Below, piece after piece: positions 33,117-41,930 of a stretch of DNA of 64,000 nt. How positions within the stretch are numbered: position 1 is the stretch's first letter; each line of letters starts with the position of its first letter. The stretch spans positions 496,001-560,000 of the forward strand of contig NZ_SNWR01000002.1 in NCBI RefSeq assembly GCF_004362215.1, in the 5' to 3' direction. A program made the position numbers and the translations under genes. The notes beneath the pieces are model-generated. The model made no database searches. It was not told the DNA's origin and was given only the letters and a program-made list of their open reading frames with translations. The stretch comes from Paractinoplanes brasiliensis (GTDB taxonomy: Bacteria; Actinomycetota; Actinomycetes; Mycobacteriales; Micromonosporaceae).

Positions 33117-34343
33117 TCAGGAGGCCGCGGACGCGTCGTTGATGAGCATTTCGGGGTGGCGGCCCAGGAACTCGGGCAGCCGGTCGGCCGAGGTCGCCTC
33201 GAACAGCCTGCGGGTGTCGTCGGTGATGCCCTCGCCACCGTTGCCCGCGGCGAACGTGCCGCCGTTGGTCTTGATCGGGATGAGGTCGCCGGCGGCCAGG
33301 CCCTTGAGGCCGAAGATGAAGCTGTCGACCGGCACGCCGTGGGTGTCCATCTTGAGCGACTTGCCGGCCGCGGCCAGGATCTTGGAGACCTTGCTCGGGT
33401 TGCCCATGACGCCCGAGCTGCTGGCCTTCTTGGCCATGGCCCGCAGGAGCTGCTGCTGGTGCCGCTGGCGGTCGTAGTCGCCGTTGGTCGAGTGGCGCAG
33501 GCGGGAGAACTCGAGCGCCTCCCACGGCTCCATGTTGCGGCAGCCCTTCTCGAACCACAGGGCGTTGCGCGGCGGCGACTTTGGGTCCTTGCCGTGGGCG
33601 TACTCGACCTTGCCGTTGTTGACCACGTAGTGGCTCGACCACATGCGCTTGTCGACGCACAGGTGCACGCCGCCCATCGCCTCGAGGATGCCCTTGAAGC
33701 CGTTGAAGTCGATGACCATGACGCCGTCGAACTCGATGCCGGTGAGCTCGTGGATGGCCTTGGTCGCCAGCTTGGCGCCGCCCTGCCAGCCGCGGCCGTT
33801 CTGCGACCCGAACAGGTAGGCGGCGTTGATCTTGGTGGTGGCGCCGCGGAAGCCCATTTTCTCGTCGGCCGGGATCCGCGCGACGGTGTCCCGGGGGATC
33901 GAGATCATGTATGCCTGGTCGTGCGAGGCGGTGATGTGCAGGATCAGGATGGTGTCGGAGCGCGACTCGCCCTCGTCCCATCCGGTGCGGGTGTCGAGGC
34001 CGAGCATCAGCAGGTTCATCGCGCCGTCGGGCAGCTTGCCGACCGGCACGGCCTTGTTGCCCACGTCGCCGGAGTCGAGCACTCCCGACGTCGTCTGGAT
34101 GTTCGACGTCAGCTGGTTGAGGAAGTACTTCACGACGACGATGCCGCCGACGCCGACCAGGGCCAGAATCACGCCGAACGTGGTCAGCAGCCGCGCCCAC
34201 AAAGGCGATTTGCGGCGCTTGGCCTTTTTGCCGCCGCCCTTTGTGCCGGATGTCCTGCCACCCCCGCCGCCTGTGCCGCCATAGGTGTTGCTGCGGCTCT
34301 GACGGACTACCCGATCGCCTTGCATGGCGGTCTGTGGCGGCAT
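33117..34343 (-). CDS. LytR-CpsA-Psr (LCP) family cell-wall polymer ligase
   Basis: 408 residues. A basic, glycine-rich cytoplasmic N-terminus is followed by a membrane helix (about 50-75) and the extracellular LCP domain. Motifs include NLLMLGLDTRTG, SDTILILHITASHDQAYMIS, IPRDTVARIP and the arginine-rich lipid/phosphate site EFSRLRHSTNGDYDRQRHQQ. LCP enzymes attach teichoic acid, arabinogalactan or capsule polymers to peptidoglycan. The ATG at 34343 is chosen for GAGGGAG at the right distance. Confidence 0.92.
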   Translation of the reverse strand: MPPQTAMQGDRVVRQSRSNTYGGTGGGGGRTSGTKGGGKKAKRRKSPLWARLLTTFGVILALVGVGGIVVVKYFLNQLTSNIQTTSGVLDSGDVGNKAVPVGKLPDGAMNLLMLGLDTRTGWDEGESRSDTILILHITASHDQAYMISIPRDTVARIPADEKMGFRGATTKINAAYLFGSQNGRGWQGGAKLATKAIHELTGIEFDGVMVIDFNGFKGILEAMGGVHLCVDKRMWSSHYVVNNGKVEYAHGKDPKSPPRNALWFEKGCRNMEPWEALEFSRLRHSTNGDYDRQRHQQQLLRAMAKKASSSGVMGNPSKVSKILAAAGKSLKMDTHGVPVDSFIFGLKGLAAGDLIPIKTNGGTFAAGNGGEGITDDTRRLFEATSADRLPEFLGRHPEMLINDASAAS

Positions 34344-34708
34344 GCGTAATAGCTCCCTCGTGACACGGGCGTTCGGCAACCGTTGGTACGGAGGCCGCCC
34401 GCGCCGGGCTCAACGCCGTGAGAACAGATATATGTTCGCGATGTAATAGTCAACCCCGCTTGACGAGCGGTGACCCCGCGGCAACGTTTCGGAATCAAAA
34501 GCCCCATTTTCCGTACGCTGGGTAGCGGGATGATCGCTTCGAGCGGTCCCCTCATTGTTCGACGAAGGTCGAACACCTGCACAGTCACGTGCCCGATTTC
34601 GGCGGTATTTGGTTTCCACGCTCATCCTGGGGCGCATTCGCCTTCGGCGATGCCGAATGGCCTTCCCCGCCATTCCTGGGAATTGGCTGGGTGCCCTCGG
34701 GGAATAGG
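34344..34708 (+). other. Intergenic region with a perfect 8-bp-arm inverted repeat (34556-34575)
   Basis: This 365-bp gap between LCP and a methyltransferase is relatively AT-rich and probably contains both promoters. TGTTCGAC-GAAG-GTCGAACA at 34556-34575 is a perfect inverted repeat with a 4-base loop. The methyltransferase frame stays open back to 34589, but the extra codons look unlike a conserved N-terminus. No other feature is visible. Confidence 0.5.
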
Positions 34709-35365
34709 GTGCGCCAGGTGGATGCCAACACCGAAGAGTTGCGGGACGCACACGACAAACTGGCCGAGTTCTACGCCGAACGGCTGGCCGGTGTGCTCGA
34801 GAGCATGCCGATCGAGCGCGCGGTGCTCGACCTGTTCTGCGAGCTGACCCTGGCCGCGGAACTGGGCCGTGACGTGGCCGACGTCGGCTGCGGAACCGGG
34901 CGGCTGCTGCCCTATCTGGCCGGCCGCGGGGTCACGCCGCGCGGCGTCGATCTCGCCCCGGGCATGGTCGAGGTGGCGAGGAGGGACAACCCCGGCTTCC
35001 CGTACGAGGTGGGGGATCTTCGCGCCCTGCCGTTCGCGGATGCTTCGCTGGCCGGCGTCGTGTGCTGGTACTCGCTGATCTTCCTGCCGCCGGAGTCGCG
35101 CGACGCCGCGTTCGCCGAGCTGGCCCGCGTGGTCAAGCCCGGGGGTCATCTGGCGTGCGCGTTCAAGGACGGGGACGGCGAGAAGCGCCGGGGCGGCCGC
35201 TCGGTGGGGGTGGAGTTCGACGCGTACTGGCTGTCGACGGGGGAGATGCTGGAACGGCTCGGGGCGGCCGGCTTCGACCTGGTGTTCCAGGCCGGCCGGC
35301 CGCCCGAGGGCGAGGAGCTGGTGCCGCAGGGTTACCTGGTCGTCAGACGCCGGCGACCGAGGTGA
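34709..35365 (+). CDS. Class I SAM-dependent methyltransferase
   Basis: 218 residues from the GTG at 34709 (the start is uncertain; the frame extends to 34589). The Rossmann SAM motifs are clear: motif I VADVGCGTGRLLPYLAG, PRGVDLAPGMVEVARR (acidic loop), DLRALPFADASLAGVVCWYS (motif II) and ELARVVKPGGHLACAF (motif III). This is Methyltransf_11 type; the substrate is unknown. The last 23 bp overlap the convergent trypsin gene. Confidence 0.85.
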   Translation: MRQVDANTEELRDAHDKLAEFYAERLAGVLESMPIERAVLDLFCELTLAAELGRDVADVGCGTGRLLPYLAGRGVTPRGVDLAPGMVEVARRDNPGFPYEVGDLRALPFADASLAGVVCWYSLIFLPPESRDAAFAELARVVKPGGHLACAFKDGDGEKRRGGRSVGVEFDAYWLSTGEMLERLGAAGFDLVFQAGRPPEGEELVPQGYLVVRRRRPR

Positions 35366-36029
35366 TCCACGAACGGTTGTAGGCGACGCTGCCGTAGTAC
35401 TGGCGGCTGCTGCCGTCCGCGGTGGACGCCACGCCGACCTGCGCGCCGTTGTAGACCTGCGGGCCGCCGGAGTCGCCGCGCCACGCGTTGCCGTTGATCC
35501 GGGTGCTGCCGATCGCGCGACCGCCGTACGCGTCGGTCTGGTTGGTCGAGGTCACCTGCACGGTCGCGGTCTTCAGCGTCGTCGACGCGCTGCAGCCGCT
35601 GTAGCAGGTCATGCCCCAGCCGTAGATCGAGTTGGTCGAACCGACCGGGGGGTACGCGCTCGACAGCGGCATGTACGACGTGGTGATCGGCGAGGCGAGG
35701 CGCATGAGGGCCAGGTCGTAGCGGGTCGAGGTGCTGCTCACCGCGCGGGTGGTGCCGCCCGAGGTGCGGTTGACGCTGCCCACCCGCACCGACATCGTGC
35801 CCGAGATGCAGTGGCGCGCGGTCAGCACGTAGTTGGCCGAGATGATCGTGCCGGAACACGTGAAGCTGCCGTTGCTGAGCACGGCGGCGGCCCACGGCGC
35901 GGACGAGACGGTGCCGCCGCCGATGATGTTGGTGCTCGGGTCGCCGACGGCGCCCAGCGCGGCCGAGGGGATGGCGAGGGCGCCGGTGAGGGCGGTGGCA
36001 AGCGAAGCGACGACGATGCGGATGCGCAC
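35343..36029 (-). CDS. Secreted trypsin-like serine protease (S1)
   Basis: 228 residues. A classical signal peptide (RIRIVVASLATALTGALAIP) is followed by a short pro-segment and the mature N-terminus IIGGG. The catalytic triad is His in LTARHC, Asp in YDLALMRL and Ser in GDSGGP; cysteines pair as in streptomycete trypsins. The start is the GTG at 36029, with AAAGGAGT six bases upstream. It acts outside the cell. Confidence 0.93.
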   Translation of the reverse strand: MRIRIVVASLATALTGALAIPSAALGAVGDPSTNIIGGGTVSSAPWAAAVLSNGSFTCSGTIISANYVLTARHCISGTMSVRVGSVNRTSGGTTRAVSSTSTRYDLALMRLASPITTSYMPLSSAYPPVGSTNSIYGWGMTCYSGCSASTTLKTATVQVTSTNQTDAYGGRAIGSTRINGNAWRGDSGGPQVYNGAQVGVASTADGSSRQYYGSVAYNRSWITSVAGV

Positions 36030-36179
36030 GCCGACTCCTTTCAGGGGGTCGTTCGGCCCGGGGCCGGGGTGTGGCCCGCGGATCGAAGGCTGTCGAAGTA
36101 CGGTACGACGCCCTCGCCGGTCGGGCACAAGCCCACTTCGCCCCTATCACCGTGTGATGACCGCCGATAGCGTGGACGC

Positions 36180-37616
36180 GTGGACCACTTGATGTTCGTC
36201 GGCGGCGCCTGGGTGCCCGCCCGCTCGCACGAGACCACCACGGCGACCAGCCCGGCCACGGGCGAGACGCTGGGCCGCGTACCGCAAGGAGATCGGGACG
36301 ACGCCCGGGCCGCCATCGCCGCGGCGAGGGGCGCGGCGCAGGGGTGGGCGCGGCTGTCCGCCTTCGACCGGGCGGCGCTGCTGCACCGCGTCGGCGATGT
36401 GATCGAGTCCCGGCGCGACGAGTTGGCCCGCACTCTGACGCTCGATCAGGGCAAGCCGTTGCGGGCCGAGGCCTACGACGAGGTGGACGAGCTGGTCACG
36501 TACTGGCGGATGGCGGCCGAGGACGGCAAGCGCCTGGGTGGGCAGCTGCCCAACTCGGCGTCGGCGGGCAAGCGGGCGCTGCTGATCCGGCGCCCGCGTG
36601 GCGTGGTCGGCGTGATCACCCCGTGGAACTGGCCGTACACGATGCCGGCCGAGCTCATCGCGCCGGCGCTCGCCTCCGGCAACACGGTGGTGTGGACCCC
36701 GGCGCCGTCCACGTCGGTCGCGGCCGTGGCGCTCGCCGGGTGTGTGGCCGACGCCGACCTGCCGCCGGGCGTGCTCAACCTGGTGACCGGGCCGGGACCG
36801 GTGGTCGGCGACGAGATCGCGCGCAACCCGGGGACGGACGCGGTGGCGTTCATCGGTTCGACGGCGACGGGGCAGCGGGTGGCCGCCGCGGCGGCGGGCA
36901 AGGCGACGCTGCTCGAGATGGGCGGGAACGGACCGGTCGTGGTGATGCCGGACGCTGATCTCGAGCGGGCGGTGGACGGGGTGCTGACGGCGTGTTTCCT
37001 GTGTGCGGGGCAGAGCTGCACGGCGGGCGAGCGGCTGCTGGTTCACCACGAGGTGCGGGGGGAGTTTGCGAGGCTTCTGACCGCGGCCGTACGGGAGCGG
37101 GTGCGCCTGGGAGATCCGTTTGACGATACGACCACGATGGGTCCGCTGAACAATCCCGATGTCGCCGACAAAATGGACAGGCACGTGGCGGATGCTTTGG
37201 AGCGCGGGGCTTCGCTTCTGATCGGCGGCTCGCGGGACAATTCGTACAAATCGGATTTATACTGGCAGGCGACGGTGCTGGATGGTGTTCCGGCTGACGC
37301 GCTGGTCGCCGTCGAAGAGACGTTTGGGCCGGTCGCGCCGATCATCGGCATCGGATCGCTCGCCGAGGCCGTGGAGATGACCAATTCTTCCCCGTACGGG
37401 CTGCTCGCCGCCATTTACACCGGTGATCTGCGGACCGGGCTCGACTTCGCCGACGCCGTACGGACCGGCTGGGTCAACATCAACGAGTCGTCGAACTACT
37501 GGGAGAGCCATCTGCCGTTCGGTGGCCGCTCCGGCTCCGGCAGCGGGCTGGGCCGGGTCGGCGGCAGCCACCCGATGGAGGCGTTCACCGAGCTCCAGAC
37601 AGTGATCATCGGCTGA
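36180..37616 (+). CDS. NAD(P)-dependent aldehyde dehydrogenase
   Basis: 478 residues, the family size. Motifs are VGVITPWNWPYTMPAELIAP (cofactor), GSTATGQRVAAAAAGKATLL, catalytic Glu in LEMGGNGPVVVM and catalytic Cys in FLCAGQSCTAGERLL. The C-terminal signature is PFGGRSGSGSGLGRVGGSHP. It oxidises an aldehyde to the acid; a betaine- or succinate-semialdehyde-type substrate is possible but not provable. Starts at GTG 36180 or ATG 36192; neither has a clear Shine-Dalgarno sequence. Confidence 0.92.
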   Translation: MDHLMFVGGAWVPARSHETTTATSPATGETLGRVPQGDRDDARAAIAAARGAAQGWARLSAFDRAALLHRVGDVIESRRDELARTLTLDQGKPLRAEAYDEVDELVTYWRMAAEDGKRLGGQLPNSASAGKRALLIRRPRGVVGVITPWNWPYTMPAELIAPALASGNTVVWTPAPSTSVAAVALAGCVADADLPPGVLNLVTGPGPVVGDEIARNPGTDAVAFIGSTATGQRVAAAAAGKATLLEMGGNGPVVVMPDADLERAVDGVLTACFLCAGQSCTAGERLLVHHEVRGEFARLLTAAVRERVRLGDPFDDTTTMGPLNNPDVADKMDRHVADALERGASLLIGGSRDNSYKSDLYWQATVLDGVPADALVAVEETFGPVAPIIGIGSLAEAVEMTNSSPYGLLAAIYTGDLRTGLDFADAVRTGWVNINESSNYWESHLPFGGRSGSGSGLGRVGGSHPMEAFTELQTVIIG

Positions 37617-37658
37617 GGGTCGCTCTGCGCTGTGCCCGGGCCCTCCGGCTGGTCGGTG

Positions 37659-38504
37659 TCAGCTGTTGCGGTGATGCCTCTGCACGAACGTGTAACCGGG
37701 CTTCAGGGGGCCGATGTCCTGGAACTGGCGGGCCTGGTGATAGAGGTCGAGCTGTTTCTGGGTGGGCTGGGCGCCGCGCGGCAACTTGCGGATGAAACCG
37801 GTCACCCAGTGCTCGCCGCGGTGCGACTCGACCGGGATCGGCTCGACCATCGGGGCGTAGAACACCATCTCGGCCGTCGCCTGCCCGTCGGCCGGGGGAT
37901 ACGACGGGTGGCCCGCCGAGTCGACGCTGCCGGTGACCCGGGTCAGGAAACCCTCACGGATCAGCTGGTCGACGGCGTTGCGCAGCAGGAAAGCGCCCTT
38001 CTGCCCCCGGCCCAGACCGGAGCGCTTGGCCAGCAGCTCCTCGGTCAGCACGGCGCTGCCGTCGTCGAACACCCGGCCCAGCTTCCGTACGGTGTGCAGC
38101 ACCGCGCCCCGGTTCGACCTGTCCGGCCGGGAGTCGCGGGTGACCACCTTGGGGTCGTGCTCGTGCCAGTACTCCACCCCGTCGACACGCAGCGGCTCGT
38201 CGAGCGGGATCGTCCGGATGAGCGCCTCGTTCCTGCGCTCGTGCCACTCGACGGTGACGAAGGTGCCCGGGGGGATGTCGGCGGGCCAGGTCAGGCCGGT
38301 GAACTGCCACTCGACGTCCTGGCGGAGCTCGGACTCGAACTCCGTACGGGAAATGGCGCCTGCCTGCGGGCGGTGCTCGATCACCACCCGTACGTGGTGG
38401 GCCTTTTGCCCGGTTTCCTCAGGGCCGGCCTCGTCCGGGGCCGCGCACACGCCGCCCTCGAGATCAGACCGCCAGAGCGCAAGGCGGCGGCTCACCGTCC
38501 TCAT
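37659..38504 (-). CDS. Hypothetical protein, possible nucleic-acid-related
   Basis: 281 residues, soluble and rich in charged residues. A segment around the middle (GAFLLRNAVDQLIREGFLTR) looks like a winged-helix element. I do not recognise a family. No Shine-Dalgarno sequence is seen, but TATCTT lies close to the ATG, consistent with a leaderless promoter. It lies between aldehyde dehydrogenase and a DivIVA gene, neither of which explains it. Confidence 0.65.
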   Translation of the reverse strand: MRTVSRRLALWRSDLEGGVCAAPDEAGPEETGQKAHHVRVVIEHRPQAGAISRTEFESELRQDVEWQFTGLTWPADIPPGTFVTVEWHERRNEALIRTIPLDEPLRVDGVEYWHEHDPKVVTRDSRPDRSNRGAVLHTVRKLGRVFDDGSAVLTEELLAKRSGLGRGQKGAFLLRNAVDQLIREGFLTRVTGSVDSAGHPSYPPADGQATAEMVFYAPMVEPIPVESHRGEHWVTGFIRKLPRGAQPTQKQLDLYHQARQFQDIGPLKPGYTFVQRHHRNS

Positions 38505-38558
38505 GGCCGTAGAAGATACCTGGCCGGAGGCGGTGGCCGCCGTCGGCGACGCGGCGCG

Positions 38559-39254
38559 TCAGTCCAGGTCACGCCCGGAAGCGCTGTCCAGCTCCTGCAG
38601 CTGACGCTGGACGTGGTCGCCCAGGGCCTGCTGGTACGTCTGCGCCAGCCGGCCCAGCTTGTCGATCTCGTCGAGCGCCGCGTTCCGCTTGTCGACCAGG
38701 CCGTTCATGGCCTCGGTGTGCTTGCGGCGGGCGTCGCTCTCGATCGTGCTGGCGGTCAGCTGGGCGTCACTGGTGATCTTGTCGGATTCCGACTGGGCGT
38801 TCTCTATCAACGTCTCGGCCTCGGCCCGGGCGTCACGCATGTGGTCGTCGGCCGTGCGGCGGGCCATCATCAGCACCGGCGAGTCGGCGGCGTCGGCCGA
38901 GGCGGGCGGCGGACCCGTGGGCGCCTCGCGGCGGGCCCGCTCGAGCTGCGTCTGCATGCTGCGCGCGTTCTGCTCCGCGCGGGCGCGGGCCTCCTGCAGC
39001 CGGCCCAGCTGGGCGGTGAGGTCGGACAGCTCCGCCTCGAGCGCGCGGTTGTTCGGCCCCGGCGCGGCGGGACCGGCCGGGCCGCCCACCCGCTGAGCCT
39101 GATCCTGAAGGGCGCGGTTCTCCTCGAGGAGGCGGATCAGCTCCTGCTCGACCTCGTCGAGGAAGGCGTCGACGTCTTCCTCGTCATACCCCCGCTTGCC
39201 GATCGCCGGCTTCTTGAAAGCCACGTTGTGAACGTCGGCTGGCGTTAGCGGCAT
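38559..39254 (-). CDS. DivIVA-domain protein
   Basis: 231 residues. The N-terminal DivIVA membrane-targeting motif is present (TPADVHNVAFKKPAIGKRGY followed by DEEDVDAFLDEVEQEL). Long coiled coils (about 30-55, 75-110 and 130-220) follow, with a Pro/Ala-rich linker around 115. DivIVA proteins mark curved membrane at poles and tips and organise polar growth. It is not near ftsZ/sepF, so it is likely a paralogue of the main divIVA. ATG 39254 has GAGGAG upstream. Confidence 0.87.
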   Translation of the reverse strand: MPLTPADVHNVAFKKPAIGKRGYDEEDVDAFLDEVEQELIRLLEENRALQDQAQRVGGPAGPAAPGPNNRALEAELSDLTAQLGRLQEARARAEQNARSMQTQLERARREAPTGPPPASADAADSPVLMMARRTADDHMRDARAEAETLIENAQSESDKITSDAQLTASTIESDARRKHTEAMNGLVDKRNAALDEIDKLGRLAQTYQQALGDHVQRQLQELDSASGRDLD

Positions 39255-39389
39255 CGTGCTCCTCGGCTTCCCTGCTTTACAGCGGTGCTTGTACAACTGT
39301 GCCGCCGCATACTACGCACAGATCGTGGTGTCGCGCCTCCGGTGGCATAGCATCAGTCGCCGACCCGACGGGCATGGAAGGATCTTGCG

Positions 39390-39734
39390 GTGGCCGACGC
39401 CGACGACGTACGCCGATTGGCCCTCGCTCTGCCCGGCACGGTCGAGATCGACAGCGAGGGCTTCGACTTCCGGGTCGGCAACAAGGGCTTCGTCTGGTCG
39501 TATCCGCAGCGTGAGCCGGGTAAACCCAGGACGATCCGAACCGACGTGGCGGTACTCTTCGTCGGTGACGAGGCCGAGAAACAGGCCCTCGTCCTGGGCG
39601 AACCCGACTTGTTCTTCACCGTCCCGTCCTACGACGGGCTACCGCTGGTGATGTGCCGGCTCCCCAAAGTGACCGTGGCGCGTCTGGAGGAACTGATCAC
39701 AGACGCCTGGGACATGCGACGCCCGCCCGAATAG
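39390..39734 (+). CDS. MmcQ/YjbR family protein
   Basis: 114 residues from a GTG start. The fold pattern is typical: LALALPGTVEIDSEGFDFRV, FVWSYPQREPGKPR, EPDLFFTVPSYDGLPLVMCR and LEELITDAWDMRRPP. These small double-wing DNA-binding-like proteins have no settled function. It is divergent from the DivIVA gene. Confidence 0.85.
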   Translation: MADADDVRRLALALPGTVEIDSEGFDFRVGNKGFVWSYPQREPGKPRTIRTDVAVLFVGDEAEKQALVLGEPDLFFTVPSYDGLPLVMCRLPKVTVARLEELITDAWDMRRPPE

Positions 39735-40061
39735 TTCGCAACCGCGAACCAGAGGCCACCCCTCCTCGTCACTCTCCGTCACCTCATCCCCCTCGGCCAC
39801 GATGGCGGTATTCGTCATGCCGGCGAGCGTGCCGCCACCCGCTGACCGCCCACGCACGAACCACTGACCGCCACTGACCGCGCCGCCCTCCACAGGGGTC
39901 TGTCAGCCCGGCAGGCGTGGTCGCCATCCCCCGTGCGAGCTACCAGAACCTGATCACTCCAGGGTGACGTGAGCCGGGTTCCGCTCTCGATAGCTTCGTC
40001 GCCAGCAGCACGGACCGCCTGGGCGAACAAGGTCCGCCGAGCCGATCGAAGGAAGAGGGCG
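39735..40061 (+). other. Intergenic region, no gene recognised
   Basis: A 327-bp gap between the YjbR-like gene and the aminopeptidase gene. It contains short CTGACCGCC-type direct repeats near 39840-39885 and probably the promoter of the next gene. I see no credible coding sequence or structured element. Confidence 0.5.
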
Positions 40062-41651
40062 ATGAACAAGACACGTAGTGCCGGGGTATCCGGCCGGTCA
40101 CGGGGCCGCCGGTTCGCCACGGCCCTGACGGCCGCGACACTGGCTGTGGCCGGCGCGGCCGCCTGCAGCGACGCCGCGCACGAAGAAGACCGCCCCGCGC
40201 CCGCGGAGCGGGCCAAGGCCGCCGCGATCGAGTGGGGACCCTGCCCGGAGACGGCGAAAGGAGTGGCCCGGGATCCCAAGCTGACCTGTTCAACGGTCAA
40301 GGTCCCGCTGAACTACGACAAGCCGGACGGCACGTCCATCGAGGTGGCGATCTCCCGGCTGGCCGCCGCCGACACCGGGAGGCGGCACGGCGTTCTGCTG
40401 CTGAACCCGGGCGGCCCCGCCCTGTCAGGCATCGACATGCCGGGCATGATGGCACCGGCACTGCCGAAATCCGTCCTGGACGGCTACGACCTGATCGGCT
40501 TCGATCCGCGTGGGGTCGCGCACAGCACGCCGCAAAGCTGCGGCCTCGAGGTCGCCGGCGTGCCCGGGCTTTTTCCCTATCCCGCAGCGAACGGCACGAT
40601 CGACGCGAACGTCCAGCTGGCCCGGACCGAAGCTCAGAAGTGCGCCGCCACGGCCGGAGACAACCTTCGGTACTTCACCACGGCCAACACCGCTCGTGAC
40701 CTGGACCGCATCCGCGAGGCGCTCGGCGAGGAGAAGATCTCCTACTGGGGCCAGTCCTACGGCACCTACCTGGGCGCCGTCTACAGCTCGCTGTACCCGG
40801 AGCACACCGACCGCATGATCCTCGAAGGCAACATCGACTCCACCAAGGTCTGGTCCGGCGAGGTTGAGGGCTGGGGCAAGAGCATGGCCGAGCGGTTCCC
40901 CGACGCGGCCGCCGTCGCCGCGGCAAAGAACGACACACTCGGGCTCGGCCGCACCGTCGACGAGGTCACCCGGACCTATCTCGCGCTCGCGGATCGCCTC
41001 GACCGTAAGCCGGCGCCCGTTCCGGGCACGCAGCAATTCATGAACGGAGCGATCCTGCGCACCACCACCTACGCGCTGCTCCTCGACAACAAGAACCTGC
41101 CGATACTCGCGCAGGTCTGGAAGGCGGTCGCGAACCTTGCGGACGGTCAGCTCACCGCAGCCGACGGCGAAGTGCTCAAGCAGGTGTTCGCGGAGACGCC
41201 GCCCACTCCGGGCGTCCCCGCTGACAACCAGGCAACCATGTTCCTGGCGCTCGTCTGTGGTGACGCCAAGTGGTCAAACGACGTTGCCGGCTATGCCACC
41301 CGCAGCGCCGCCCACCGCAAGGCCTGGCCACTGACGGCGGGCATGCCGGCCAACATCTGGCCGTGCGCCTTCTGGAAAGCCCCGATCGAGAAGCCGGTCA
41401 CCGTGACCGACAAGGGCCCTGGTGAGATCCTGATCCTGCAGAACCGCCGGGACCACGCCACGTCGTGGGACTCCGGACAAGGGCTGCGCAAGGTCCTCGG
41501 CGACCGTGCCGCCTTCGTCGGTGTCGACAACGGCGGGCACTACGTCTACAAGCAGGGCTCGGCCTGCGCCGACCAGGCAACTGTCGACTTCCTGAACACC
41601 GGCCGCCTGCCGGACGAGGACGTCTTCTGCGCCGACGTCAAGCAGGGCTGA
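40062..41651 (+). CDS. Secreted tripeptidyl aminopeptidase-like alpha/beta-hydrolase (TAP/SlpD-E family)
   Basis: 529 residues. The basic N-terminus and hydrophobic stretch end at a possible lipobox (GAAAC). The catalytic domain shows LLLNPGGPALSGIDMPG (oxyanion), YWGQSYGTYLGAVYSSLYPE (Ser nucleophile in GQSYG), and a C-terminal TAP-like domain with the acid in LQNRRDHATSW and His in VDNGGHYVY. It removes tripeptides or bulky residues from secreted peptides. GGAAGAGGG precedes the ATG. Confidence 0.9.
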   Translation: MNKTRSAGVSGRSRGRRFATALTAATLAVAGAAACSDAAHEEDRPAPAERAKAAAIEWGPCPETAKGVARDPKLTCSTVKVPLNYDKPDGTSIEVAISRLAAADTGRRHGVLLLNPGGPALSGIDMPGMMAPALPKSVLDGYDLIGFDPRGVAHSTPQSCGLEVAGVPGLFPYPAANGTIDANVQLARTEAQKCAATAGDNLRYFTTANTARDLDRIREALGEEKISYWGQSYGTYLGAVYSSLYPEHTDRMILEGNIDSTKVWSGEVEGWGKSMAERFPDAAAVAAAKNDTLGLGRTVDEVTRTYLALADRLDRKPAPVPGTQQFMNGAILRTTTYALLLDNKNLPILAQVWKAVANLADGQLTAADGEVLKQVFAETPPTPGVPADNQATMFLALVCGDAKWSNDVAGYATRSAAHRKAWPLTAGMPANIWPCAFWKAPIEKPVTVTDKGPGEILILQNRRDHATSWDSGQGLRKVLGDRAAFVGVDNGGHYVYKQGSACADQATVDFLNTGRLPDEDVFCADVKQG

Positions 41652-41930
41652 CAAGACCGGTGCGGGCGGCCTTCCTCGTCGGGAGGCGGCCCGCTTGGCT
41701 GTGGACGACCCGCGCTCTCGGTCGTTGCCGGGCTTGAGCAGCCCGATGAGTTGTTCACACTGTTCGGGCACGGCGCGCAACCGTGTGCCACCGGCCGCGG
41801 GGGACCGGCCGGTGAGCGTCGGACCCAGGACCCCGTACGGCATGTGCCCATTCTTTCCCATGCCCGTGATGCGCGTGATCCTCCGGGTGTCGCCCAGCGG
41901 CGCGAGCCGGCCCTCTCTAAGGTGATCGGC

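Noticed and set aside
34556..34575. LexA SOS box
   Set aside because: The actinobacterial box is TCGAAC-N4-GTTCGA; here the half-sites are in the reverse order.
41660..41861. Minus-strand PYGVLGPTLTG-like sequence resembling the start of an AfsR/SARP regulator
   Set aside because: Only about 25 residues look similar, followed by unrelated sequence; too short to call a remnant.
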